Below, piece by piece: positions 51,533-58,937 of a stretch of 64,000 bases of DNA. Position 1 is the first letter of the stretch. The number at the start of each line of letters is the position of its first letter. A program made the position numbers and the translations under genes. Source of the DNA: Fictibacillus solisalsi (GTDB lineage Bacteria > Bacillota > Bacilli > Bacillales > Fictibacillaceae). The DNA is taken from the NCBI RefSeq assembly GCF_900103485.1, contig NZ_FNHW01000001.1, forward strand, positions 903,418-967,417. Reading direction: 5' to 3'. Below the pieces are notes generated by a model. The model ran no database searches. It saw only the letters and a program-made list of their open reading frames with translations, and was not told the origin of the DNA.

Positions 51533-52418
51533 TAAGACTGAAGGAAGAATTATAAAATCAGTCGCTGGTTTTTATTATGTGCTTTTCAATGACGAGGTCT
51601 TTCAATGCAGAGGACGGGGAAATTTCAGAAAGAAAAAAATTACTCCTGTGGTGGGAGACTGGGTTGTGTTTGAATCTACCAACCCTACGGATGGCTATAT
51701 TCTCGATGTAAAAGAGAGAAAGAATGAATTGAACCGGCCTCCGATCGCGAATGTCGATCAGGCTATTCTAGTGTTTTCTGCAGTACGTCCCGAATTTTCA
51801 ACAGCGTTGCTTGACCGATTTCTTGTTCACATCGAAGATAATGGCATACAGCCGGTTATATGCATTACTAAGATGGACTTGATCGAGAGCAATGAGTACC
51901 AGCTGGAGATTGAAAATTATATCAAAGCCTACCGCAAGCTGGGATATGATGTTCTTCCGACCTCTGCCATGTCGCTCGCTGGAATGGAAGACATCAAACC
52001 CATTTTTAAAGGCAAAACCAGTGTGTTTGCCGGACAGTCCGGGGTTGGAAAGTCGTCTTTATTGAATGCGCTGATGCCTGAGCTCATGCTGGAGACCAAC
52101 GATATATCCGATCATTTGGGCAGGGGAAAGCATACGACCAGACATGTAGAACTCCTTCCGTATGGTGAAGGATTGATTGCGGATACTCCTGGGTTCAGTT
52201 CTCTGGATTTTGTTGAGATTGAAACCGAAGAGCTTTCTTACAATTTTCCCGAAATGAAAGAAAGAGTATCGGATTGCAAGTTTCGGGGCTGTACACATAG
52301 CTCGGAGCCGAAATGTGCGGTAAAAGAAGCTGTGGAAGAAGGGGAGATTCCCCGCTTCCGCTATGACCACTACTTGGAATTTTTACAGGAAATCAAGGAA
52401 CAAAAACGGAGGTACTAA
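51525..52418 (+). CDS. rsgA: Ribosome small subunit-dependent GTPase RsgA (CpgA)
   Basis: RsgA is a circularly permuted GTPase that checks late 30S assembly. The 297-residue protein has an OB domain ([16 protein letters not shown]), the G4 box ITKMDL near residue 115 ahead of the G1 P-loop [15 protein letters not shown] near 167, the G3 box DTPGF near 212, and a C-terminal zinc site with [14 protein letters not shown] near 247. A frame open to 51492 is not used; ATG at 51525 follows AAAGGAGAG. In B. subtilis CpgA is a PrkC substrate, matching its place downstream. Confidence 0.96.
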   Translation: MNNKTEGRIIKSVAGFYYVLFNDEVFQCRGRGNFRKKKITPVVGDWVVFESTNPTDGYILDVKERKNELNRPPIANVDQAILVFSAVRPEFSTALLDRFLVHIEDNGIQPVICITKMDLIESNEYQLEIENYIKAYRKLGYDVLPTSAMSLAGMEDIKPIFKGKTSVFAGQSGVGKSSLLNALMPELMLETNDISDHLGRGKHTTRHVELLPYGEGLIADTPGFSSLDFVEIETEELSYNFPEMKERVSDCKFRGCTHSSEPKCAVKEAVEEGEIPRFRYDHYLEFLQEIKEQKRRY

Positions 52419-52419
52419 C

Positions 52420-53067
52420 ATGATAAAAGTTGCGCCATCCATACTGTCCGCTGACTTTTCAAAGCTTGGCGAAGAAGTCAGGGTAGCTGATGAAAGCGGG
52501 GCTGATTACATCCATATTGACGTGATGGACGGTCATTTTGTGCCAAACATTACGATGGGCCCACTTGTGGTAAACGCGATACGCCCGCTGACAGATTTGA
52601 CATTTGATGTCCATTTGATGATTGAAAATCCGGATCAATATATTCCGAATTTTGCAGAGGCGGGTGCCGATATTATCACGGTTCATGTAGAAGCATGCCC
52701 GCACCTGCACCGGACCATCCAGCTGATTAAAGAGCATGGGAAAAAAGCAGGTGTTGTATTGAACCCGGCCACTCCGATCGATACGATCAAGCATGTTCTT
52801 CCTGAACTGGATCTTGTTTTAATCATGTCGGTCAATCCGGGCTTTGGTGGACAGTCATTTATCCACGAATCTCTGTCAAAAATTAAGGAACTCCGAACCC
52901 TAATCGATGAAAAGGGTCTTGATGTCGAGATTGAGGTCGACGGAGGCGTAAATGCAGAGACAGCACGCCTTTGTGAAAAAGCAGGAGCAACTGTTCTTGT
53001 TGCGGGATCCGCCATTTATGGGAAAAAGGACATAAAAGGTGCAATCCAAGCCATTCGTGGTGTATAA
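52420..53067 (+). CDS. rpe: Ribulose-phosphate 3-epimerase Rpe
   Basis: Rpe interconverts ribulose-5-P and xylulose-5-P in the pentose phosphate pathway. The 215-residue TIM barrel begins [16 protein letters not shown] and has [17 protein letters not shown] near residues 33-49, [19 protein letters not shown] near 139 and [11 protein letters not shown] near 173, covering metal and catalytic residues. ATG at 52420 follows CGGAGGT; longer in-frame extension into rsgA is rejected. Its stop lies in the -10 region of the thi promoter. Confidence 0.96.
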   Translation: MIKVAPSILSADFSKLGEEVRVADESGADYIHIDVMDGHFVPNITMGPLVVNAIRPLTDLTFDVHLMIENPDQYIPNFAEAGADIITVHVEACPHLHRTIQLIKEHGKKAGVVLNPATPIDTIKHVLPELDLVLIMSVNPGFGGQSFIHESLSKIKELRTLIDEKGLDVEIEVDGGVNAETARLCEKAGATVLVAGSAIYGKKDIKGAIQAIRGV

Positions 53068-53068
53068 T
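53040..53068 (+). promoter_or_regulatory. Candidate promoter of the thiT-thiN riboswitch leader
   Basis: TATAAT at 53063-53068 overlaps the rpe stop codon (53065-53067). A weak -35 (TGCAAT, 53040-53045) lies 17 nt upstream. The predicted transcript starts just before the TPP riboswitch. Confidence 0.55.
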
Positions 53069-53094
53069 AGATGGGTATAAAGAACTGAGAGAAG

Positions 53095-53192
53095 TAACCA
53101 CAGGGGGAGTCCTATACAGGGGCTGAGAGGGGAGTAAACTCCCGACCCTTTGAACCTGAAGCAAGATCATGCTTGCGTAGGAATGTGGAGTC
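53095..53192 (+). ncRNA. TPP riboswitch (thi box)
   Basis: All conserved parts of the TPP aptamer are present: P1 arms CCACA / TGTGG (53098-53102 and 53184-53188), GGGGGAGTC, the CTGAGAGG block near 53123, CCCTTTGAACCTGA near 53145-53158, and GATCATGCTTGCGTAGGAATG near 53165. It senses thiamine pyrophosphate, and the downstream terminator converts binding into transcription stop. Confidence 0.97.
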
Positions 53193-53207
53193 GCTGTTGT
53201 TTCATTA

Positions 53208-53246
53208 AAAAGCAACCGTCATTCACATGCCGGTTGCTTTTTTCTT
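53208..53246 (+). terminator. Riboswitch-controlled terminator before thiT
   Basis: AAAAAGCAACCG pairs with CGGTTGCTTTTTT around an 11-nt loop with a T-run. It directly follows the TPP aptamer and precedes the thiT ribosome binding site, so it is the expression platform. Confidence 0.92.
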
Positions 53247-53274
53247 TTCTTAACCATGTTAGGGGGAGAACAAT

Positions 53275-53847
53275 ATGACAAAACGGATTGGGTTTTTAAC
53301 CGAAATCGCAATGATGTCCGCACTGGCCATCATTTTAAGCTTTGTACAATTTAAGGGGATCTGGGCCTATGGGGGCTCGGTTTCTCTGGAAATGCTGCCG
53401 ATCTTTCTAATGGCCTTCCGCAGAGGAGTATCCGGGGGAGTGGCCACAGGCTTTATCGTGGGAATGGTCAAAATGCTGATTGACGGAACTGCAGGCATTC
53501 ATCCGGCTTCCTTGATTCTTGATTACCCGCTGGCCTTTTTGCTTGCTGGTTTTGCAGGAATTTTCAGAGTCAATGCTGTGTCCTCGCCAAAAAGGAGAAT
53601 ATCAGCCATTGTGGTTGGAATTTTGTTTGGAAGCGTGCTTCGACTTGCTTCCCACGTGGTTTCCGGTGTCATTTTCTTTGCAGCATACGCTCCTAAAGGA
53701 ATGAATCCCTTTGTGTATTCAGTAATCTATAATGTTTCCTACATGATTCCTGTGGCCCTTATCACCATTGTGGCGTTTCTTTTCTTAACAAAAACCGCCC
53801 CTCGCCTTCTTCATCACACGGGCCGTGGAGTACGGCAGGCAGCATGA
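53275..53847 (+). CDS. thiT: Thiamine transporter ThiT (ECF S component)
   Basis: ThiT (YuaJ) is the membrane substrate-binding subunit of an energy-coupling-factor thiamine importer; it needs the shared EcfAAT module encoded elsewhere. The 190-residue protein has six predicted membrane segments. The family segment FKGIWAYGGSVSLEMLPIF near residue 25 and the GFIVGMVKMLIDG region near 60 line the thiamine site in known structures. The TPP riboswitch upstream supports the assignment. In B. subtilis yuaJ lies elsewhere; here it is beside thiN, giving a transport-plus-activation unit. Confidence 0.94.
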   Translation: MTKRIGFLTEIAMMSALAIILSFVQFKGIWAYGGSVSLEMLPIFLMAFRRGVSGGVATGFIVGMVKMLIDGTAGIHPASLILDYPLAFLLAGFAGIFRVNAVSSPKRRISAIVVGILFGSVLRLASHVVSGVIFFAAYAPKGMNPFVYSVIYNVSYMIPVALITIVAFLFLTKTAPRLLHHTGRGVRQAA

Positions 53848-54485
53848 ATATCATCATTGTAGCAGGAGGTCCGGAAGAGAAGCATCCGGACTTTTCTTGT
53901 TTTCCTATAGATGACTCCGTCTGGGTAGGAGTTGATCGTGGCGTGTACCTTCTGCTGAAAAAAGGCATCAAGCCCAGTTACGCCTTTGGGGATTTTGATT
54001 CACTGGACAGCAGGGAAAGGGAATGGATATCCTCTTATGAACTCCCTTTATTTGAATATGACAGCGAAAAGGACAAAACCGACCTGGAACTGGCCCTCGA
54101 ATGGGCGCTTGCCGAACAGCCGGAGGGAATCACATTGCTTGGTGCGACCGGCGGGAGGCTCGATCATGAACTGGCCAATATTCAGCTTCTGCTATTGGGC
54201 CTTGAACGGAGTGTGCCAATTGAGATCCGAGACATTCAAAATTCAATCAGCCTGAAAGCACCCGGGACATATGAGGCGGTGAATGAACCGGAGTATCCTT
54301 ATCATTCCTTTCTTCCCTTTAACGGGCCGGTGAAGGGCCTCTCTCTTTCCGGATTTAAATACCCGCTGGAACAGCAATACTTGCCAATGGGTTCCACTCT
54401 TTGCATATCCAATGAGCTTGTAAATAAAAGTGGTACTTATTCCTTCTCTGACGGCATATTAATGTTCATAAAGAGCCATGATTAA
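53844..54485 (+). CDS. thiN: Thiamine pyrophosphokinase ThiN
   Basis: ThiN converts imported thiamine directly to TPP using ATP. The 213-residue protein starts MNIIIVAGGPEE, with VGVDRGVYLLLKKGIKPSYAFGDFDSLD near residues 28-55, EKDKTDLELALEWA near 75 and GATGGRLDHELANIQLL near 100, all conserved in the TPK catalytic domain. The C-terminal region is the vitamin B1-binding domain. ATG overlaps the thiT stop, so it shares TPP control. Confidence 0.95.
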   Translation: MNIIIVAGGPEEKHPDFSCFPIDDSVWVGVDRGVYLLLKKGIKPSYAFGDFDSLDSREREWISSYELPLFEYDSEKDKTDLELALEWALAEQPEGITLLGATGGRLDHELANIQLLLLGLERSVPIEIRDIQNSISLKAPGTYEAVNEPEYPYHSFLPFNGPVKGLSLSGFKYPLEQQYLPMGSTLCISNELVNKSGTYSFSDGILMFIKSHD

Positions 54486-54583
54486 ATTAATCTTTTACGT
54501 CAGGCCGCATGGTACTATTTTTTATGTGATGAATATATTTACAAGGAATGTCTTATTTTTTAAGGGCCTGGAGGAGGGGTATG

Positions 54584-54664
54584 ATGAAATTTTACACCAT
54601 TAAACTGCCTAGGTTTTTAGGAGGATTTGTACGTGCGGTTTTAGGTTCGTTTAGAAAAGGATAA
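54584..54664 (+). CDS. spoVM: SpoVM, 26-residue spore coat morphogenesis peptide
   Basis: This tiny gene was found by translation and is too short for routine calling. It reads MKFYTIKLPRFLGGFVRAVL then GSFRKG and a stop. SpoVM is an amphipathic helix that recognises the positively curved forespore membrane and anchors the SpoIVA ATPase to start coat assembly. Proline 9 and the hydrophobic Phe/Leu face, needed for curvature sensing in B. subtilis, are present. ATG at 54584 is preferred over 54581 because GAGGAGGGG at 54571-54579 is better spaced. It lies between thiN and rpmB as in B. subtilis; no sure SigE promoter was found. Confidence 0.95.
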   Translation: MKFYTIKLPRFLGGFVRAVLGSFRKG

Positions 54665-54704
54665 AGAGGACGACCGGCACCTTATTTTATGTACAACATT
54701 TATT

Positions 54705-54748
54705 AAAAAGGAATGGCACCCTGTCAAAGAGGGTGCCATTCCTTTTTG
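54705..54748. terminator. Strong terminator after spoVM (bidirectional form)
   Basis: AAAAAGGAATGGCACCCT pairs with AGGGTGCCATTCCTTTTT around a short loop. The stem of about 18 bp and T-runs on both strands stop spoVM transcription and may also back up rpmB termination. Confidence 0.93.
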
Positions 54749-54756
54749 GTGCAAAA

Positions 54757-54787
54757 TAAAAAAACAACGGGGGACCCGTTGTTTTAT
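54757..54787 (-). terminator. Rho-independent terminator of rpmB
   Basis: AAAACAACGGG pairs with CCCGTTGTTTT around a short loop; read on the - strand the stem is followed by T residues. It starts a few bases after the rpmB stop. Confidence 0.85.
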
Positions 54788-54793
54788 GAGCAT

Positions 54794-54982
54794 TTACGCA
54801 CGTTCGATTTTTCCGGATTTAAGGGCACGTGCTGAAACATATACACGTTTCGGCTTGCCGTCAACCAAAATGCGGACTTTTTGAACGTTAACTCCCCAGC
54901 TCTTTTTTGTTTTGTTCAAGGCGTGTGAACGCTTGTTTCCTGTTTTAGGGCCTTTTCCAGTAACGTAGCATTTGCGTGACAT
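54794..54982 (-). CDS. rpmB: 50S ribosomal protein L28
   Basis: The 62-residue basic protein reads [20 protein letters not shown] and continues through [20 protein letters not shown], matching bacterial L28. It has only one cysteine near the N-terminus, so it is the non-zinc (C-minus) type. It is encoded on the - strand, with AGGAGGT about 6 nt before its ATG. It is one of only two minus-strand genes in the window and lies between spoVM and yloU as in B. subtilis. Confidence 0.97.
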   Translation of the reverse strand: MSRKCYVTGKGPKTGNKRSHALNKTKKSWGVNVQKVRILVDGKPKRVYVSARALKSGKIERA

Positions 54983-55045
54983 ATTGTGTACCTCCTTTAT
55001 AACAGTAAAACTGTATCATATCAGTCGTATGTTAAATACTAACCT

Positions 55046-55074
55046 ATAGTAGCATGACCACTAAATAAAAGCAA
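55046..55074 (-). promoter_or_regulatory. SigA promoter with extended -10 for rpmB
   Basis: On the - strand TACTAT (55046-55051) is preceded by TGC, an extended -10, and TTGCTT (55069-55074) lies 17 nt upstream. It would give an rpmB leader of about 55 nt. Confidence 0.6.
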
Positions 55075-55106
55075 CAAATGAATTTATGTATTTCAAGTAA
55101 AATTGC

Positions 55107-55135
55107 TTGACATAACTTAGATGCTATTGTCAAAT
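55107..55135 (+). promoter_or_regulatory. Candidate SigA promoter for yloU-fakA
   Basis: A perfect TTGACA (55107-55112) is followed 17 nt later by TCAAAT (55130-55135). It is divergent from the rpmB promoter. A second AT-rich site near 55160-55172 is possible. Confidence 0.5.
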
Positions 55136-55215
55136 GGAGATGTTCTTTTAAAAAACTTAGTTATATAGTAAAATGAGGGTTAGCCATAATTGATTGATAA
55201 AAAGGGGGATTCATC

Positions 55216-55578
55216 ATGTCCATTGAAATGAAGAACAAATACGGCCAGATTGACATTTCTACGGAAGTGATCGCAACCATCGCTGGAGGAGCCGCAATTG
55301 ATTGTTACGGAATTATTGGCATGGCTTCAAGAAAGCAGCTGAAGGATGGCATTACCGAGCTTTTAGGGCGTGACAACTTCTCCCGGGGAATTGTGGTTCG
55401 GCAGGAAGAAGAAGAAGTACATATTGATATGTATATTATCGTAAGCTACGGAACGAAGATTTCAGAAGTAGCCCATAATGTTCAGACAAAAGTGAAGTAT
55501 ACACTTGATCAGATGCTGGGTCTATCCGTGGATTCGGTGAACATCTTTGTTCAAGGTGTCAGGGTTACAACCCCTTAG
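55216..55578 (+). CDS. yloU: YloU, Asp23/Gls24-family protein
   Basis: A 120-residue DUF322 (Asp23/Gls24) protein. Conserved segments are GQIDISTEVIATIAGGAAIDCYGIIGMA and VHIDMYIIVSYGTKISEVAHNVQ, shown here only in part (ISTEVIATIAGGAA; YIIVSYGTKISEVA). Related Asp23 proteins are membrane-associated and stress-linked in Staphylococcus, but YloU's job is unknown. It precedes fakA by 15 nt, a nearly universal pairing in Firmicutes that hints at a lipid or envelope role. Confidence 0.92.
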   Translation: MSIEMKNKYGQIDISTEVIATIAGGAAIDCYGIIGMASRKQLKDGITELLGRDNFSRGIVVRQEEEEVHIDMYIIVSYGTKISEVAHNVQTKVKYTLDQMLGLSVDSVNIFVQGVRVTTP

Positions 55579-55593
55579 TTAGGAGGAAAGTTT

Positions 55594-57276
55594 GTGTCTT
55601 TAACAGAGTTAGACGGTAAAAAGTTTGCGGCCATGGTTGCACTCGGTGCCGCAAACTTATCAAAAAACGCAGCAATGATTGATGCACTCAATGTCTTTCC
55701 CGTTCCGGATGGAGATACAGGGACAAATATGAACCTTACCATCACTTCCGGGGCAAAAGAAGTTCAGCAAAATACCAGTGCCGATATCGGCAAGGTTGCT
55801 CAAGGCTTTTCACGCGGCCTGCTGATGGGTGCAAGAGGCAACTCTGGGGTCATACTATCCCAGCTTTTCCGTGGTTTTTCAAAATCAATCGAAGGGAAGG
55901 CAACGATTACTTCGGTTGACTTTGCAAAAGCATTTGAGAACGGAGTAGAAACAGCATACAAAGCTGTGATGAAGCCGATCGAAGGAACCATTTTGACAGT
56001 GGCGAAAGATGCGGCGAGACGAGCCGTAAAGTCAGCAAAGAAAAATGATGATCTTCTTCTCGTGATGTATGAGATTGTTGAAGAGGCCAAAGTTTCTCTT
56101 GATCGCACACCTGATTTGCTTCCTGTACTGAAGGAAGTAGGGGTTGTGGACTCCGGCGGACAGGGGCTTCTGACGGTGTATGAAGGATTTCTTTCTGCCC
56201 TTGAAGGAAAGGAACTTGCGGAAATTTCCTCACAGGCACCTTCCATGAAAGAAATGGTCAATGCCGAGCACCATAAAGCTCAGCTCCATATGAAGACTGA
56301 AGACATTCATTATGGGTACTGTACAGAATTTATGGTGAGATTCGAAGAGGATAAATTAAAAAAAGCACCATTCAGTGAAGAAGAATTTCGTAACGAGCTG
56401 AATCAGCACGGAGACTCATTGCTTGTCGTTGCTGATGAGGAGCTCGTGAAGGTTCATATTCATACCGAGCAGCCTGGTGACATGCTGTCACTGGCACAGC
56501 GCTTTGGAAGCCTGATTAACATAAAAATTGAAAACATGAGAGAACAGCATTCAGCCATCTTGGAATCGGACCGGGCGAGGCATGAACCGGTCGCCACCCC
56601 GGCAGCCGAAAGCAAGAAAAAGGAATATGGAATTGTAACGGTTGCCATGGGAAGCGGGATTAAGGAGCTCTTTACTTCGCTTGGGGCAGGTTATGTCATT
56701 GAAGGCGGACAAACCATGAACCCGAGTACAGAAGACATCGTGAAAGCCATAGATGAAGTGAACGCAGAGAAGGTCATCGTTCTGCCGAATAACGGCAATA
56801 TTGTAATGGCCGCCGAACAGGCAGCCACAGTCACTGACCAGGATGTTGCCATTGTCCGCTCGAAAAACGTTCCCCAGGGTATGGCCGCCTTGCTGGCTTT
56901 CAATCCGGCAGCGAACCTGGAGGAAAACCAGAGCAGGATGACAGAGGCACTAAACCATGTGACATCCGGACAATTGACCCATGCTGTCAGGGACACATCC
57001 ATTGACGGAATAGAGATCACAAAAGGTGATTTTATGGGGATCATGAACGGAAAAATCGTGGCTTCCATGCCTGACCGAACAGAAGCCCTTCATCAACTTA
57101 TCAAAGAAATGATTAATGAAGATTCAGAGATTCTTACGTTGATCACCGGAGAAGATGCAACTGAGGAAGAAACGGAATCACTGGTTCAGTACATTGAAGA
57201 AACATACCCCTCTGTTGAAGTGGAAGTTCATCCCGGAAATCAGCCTATTTATCCGTTTATTATCTCGGTTGAGTAA
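55594..57276 (+). CDS. fakA: Fatty acid kinase catalytic subunit FakA (YloV)
   Basis: FakA phosphorylates fatty acids held by a FakB (DegV-type) partner, letting exogenous fatty acids enter phospholipids via PlsX/PlsY. The 560-residue protein has an N-terminal DhaL ATP-binding domain (DALNVFPVPDGDTGTNMNLT near residue 30, MGARGNSGVILSQLF near 79, DSGGQGLLTVYEGF near 188), a middle domain, and a C-terminal DegV-like fold (EKVIVLPNNGNI). Start is GTG at 55594 after TAGGAGG. plsX, whose product shares its acyl-phosphate substrate, is 4.4 kb downstream. Confidence 0.93.
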   Translation: MSLTELDGKKFAAMVALGAANLSKNAAMIDALNVFPVPDGDTGTNMNLTITSGAKEVQQNTSADIGKVAQGFSRGLLMGARGNSGVILSQLFRGFSKSIEGKATITSVDFAKAFENGVETAYKAVMKPIEGTILTVAKDAARRAVKSAKKNDDLLLVMYEIVEEAKVSLDRTPDLLPVLKEVGVVDSGGQGLLTVYEGFLSALEGKELAEISSQAPSMKEMVNAEHHKAQLHMKTEDIHYGYCTEFMVRFEEDKLKKAPFSEEEFRNELNQHGDSLLVVADEELVKVHIHTEQPGDMLSLAQRFGSLINIKIENMREQHSAILESDRARHEPVATPAAESKKKEYGIVTVAMGSGIKELFTSLGAGYVIEGGQTMNPSTEDIVKAIDEVNAEKVIVLPNNGNIVMAAEQAATVTDQDVAIVRSKNVPQGMAALLAFNPAANLEENQSRMTEALNHVTSGQLTHAVRDTSIDGIEITKGDFMGIMNGKIVASMPDRTEALHQLIKEMINEDSEILTLITGEDATEEETESLVQYIEETYPSVEVEVHPGNQPIYPFIISVE

Positions 57277-57365
57277 GTAAGATGTTCTCTTCATTATTGT
57301 TCAGATATGATACAGTAATGAAGGGAATATTTTTATGTGTAATTTTCTTTTTCGGAGGGACAAAA

Positions 57366-58028
57366 ATGAAGTACAAAAGTGTTTTTGATATTATTGGTCC
57401 GGTAATGATAGGACCTTCAAGCTCTCATACCGCCGGTGCCGCACGCATCGGAAGGGTAGCCCGTGATTTGTTCGGACGGAAACCGGCTTATGCGCATATT
57501 TCTTTTTATGGATCGTTCGCCAAAACATACCGGGGCCATGGAACTGATGTTGCGATTGTTGGAGGTATCCTGGATTTTGATACTTTTGATACTCGGATTG
57601 TGGATGCGCTTTCATTGGCTAAGGAGCAGGACATTGAAATCAAAATGACGGAAGAAGATGCGATTACCGATCACCCGAATACAGCCAGGATTGTTCTTGG
57701 GGACGAGCATGGTAAAATTGAGCTGGTTGGAATTTCAATCGGCGGTGGAAAAATAGAAATAACAGAACTGAATGGATTCGATTTGCAGTTGAGCGGTGAA
57801 CACCCTGCCCTTCTAATTGTCCATAATGACCGTTATGGCGCCATTGCAGGTGTGGCAAATGTTCTGGCCAAGCATCAGATCAATATTGGACATATGCGTG
57901 TCTCGCGAAAGGAAAAGGGACAGGAAGCGCTGATGATTATCGAAGTGGATCAGAATGTGGATCAAGTACTTGTTGAAGAAATCGAAGCTCTTCCCATTGT
58001 TCAGCAAGTAGTAAAAATAAACGAGTAA
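57366..58028 (+). CDS. sdaAB: L-serine dehydratase beta subunit SdaAB
   Basis: With SdaAA this forms the iron-sulfur L-serine deaminase giving pyruvate and ammonia. The 220-residue beta subunit has FDIIGPVMIGPSSSHTAGAARIG near residues 6-28 and a C-terminal ACT domain (ALLIVHNDRYGAIAGVANVLA near 147). The frame is open to 57282, but ATG at 57366 follows CGGAGGGAC and restores the usual length of 220. sdaAA follows after 21 nt. Confidence 0.95.
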   Translation: MKYKSVFDIIGPVMIGPSSSHTAGAARIGRVARDLFGRKPAYAHISFYGSFAKTYRGHGTDVAIVGGILDFDTFDTRIVDALSLAKEQDIEIKMTEEDAITDHPNTARIVLGDEHGKIELVGISIGGGKIEITELNGFDLQLSGEHPALLIVHNDRYGAIAGVANVLAKHQINIGHMRVSRKEKGQEALMIIEVDQNVDQVLVEEIEALPIVQQVVKINE

Positions 58029-58049
58029 GCTTGAAAGGAAGAACGTCGT

Positions 58050-58937
58050 ATGTTTCGAAATGTAGCCGAGTTAGTGGAACTTGCCGAAGCGAAAAACTGC
58101 AAAATCTCGGATATTATGATAGAACAGGAAATGGAAATTACAGGGCGGACAAAAGATGAAATCCTCAGTCAGATGGACCGTAATCTTAAAGTGATGGAGG
58201 AAGCGGTCGAGCGTGGAATCACCCAGGATGTGAGATCACACTCCGGTTTGACAGGTGGAGATGCCCTTCTCCTCCAAAATTATATGAAAAGCGGCAAAAG
58301 CCTGTCGGGTGAATTTATGCTTGATGCTGTAAGTAAAGCTATTGCCACCAATGAAGTGAATGCGGCGATGGGAACCATCTGCGCTACTCCGACCGCAGGT
58401 TCCGCAGGTGTCGTGCCAGGAGTGCTATTTGCCTTAAAAGAAAAATTAAATCCTACGAGAGAACAGATGGTTGCTTTTTTGTTTGCTTCTGGAGCCTTTG
58501 GTTTTGTTGTGGCTAACAATGCCTCCATTTCAGGTGCAGCCGGGGGTTGCCAGGCGGAAGTAGGTTCTGCCACAGGTATGGCCGCTGCCGCGATTGTTGA
58601 GCTGGCCGGGGGAACGCCTTCCCAATCGGCTGAAGCCATGGCCATTGCGTTAAAGAACATGCTCGGTCTTGTTTGCGATCCCGTAGCCGGACTGGTGGAA
58701 GTTCCTTGTGTGAAGCGTAACGCAATGGGTGCAAGCAATGCGATTGTTGCAGCGGATATGGCACTGGCCGGAATAAAAAGCAGGATTCCCTGCGATGAAG
58801 TCATTGATGCCATGTATAAAATTGGACAAACCATGCCTACGGCCTTAAAAGAAACGGCACAAGGAGGGCTGGCGGCTACACCAACAGGCCGGGAGCTTGA
58901 AGCTAAGATTTTTGGTATAGCCCTTAACAAAAAATGA
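58050..58937 (+). CDS. sdaAA: L-serine dehydratase alpha subunit SdaAA
   Basis: The 295-residue catalytic alpha subunit carries a [4Fe-4S] cluster rather than PLP. Segments TICATPTAGSAGVVPGVL near residue 107, GAAGGCQAEVGSATGMAAA near 160, GLVCDPVAGLVEVPCVKRN near 207 and NAMGASNAIVAADMAL near 226 contain the conserved cysteines. A sdaAB-sdaAA pair of separate genes is typical of Gram-positive bacteria. Its stop overlaps the recG start by 4 nt. Confidence 0.96.
   Translation: MFRNVAELVELAEAKNCKISDIMIEQEMEITGRTKDEILSQMDRNLKVMEEAVERGITQDVRSHSGLTGGDALLLQNYMKSGKSLSGEFMLDAVSKAIATNEVNAAMGTICATPTAGSAGVVPGVLFALKEKLNPTREQMVAFLFASGAFGFVVANNASISGAAGGCQAEVGSATGMAAAAIVELAGGTPSQSAEAMAIALKNMLGLVCDPVAGLVEVPCVKRNAMGASNAIVAADMALAGIKSRIPCDEVIDAMYKIGQTMPTALKETAQGGLAATPTGRELEAKIFGIALNKK

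Noticed and set aside
54486-54583. A possible SigE promoter before spoVM
   Set aside because: SigE control is expected, but I found no pair of boxes at the right spacing that I could defend.
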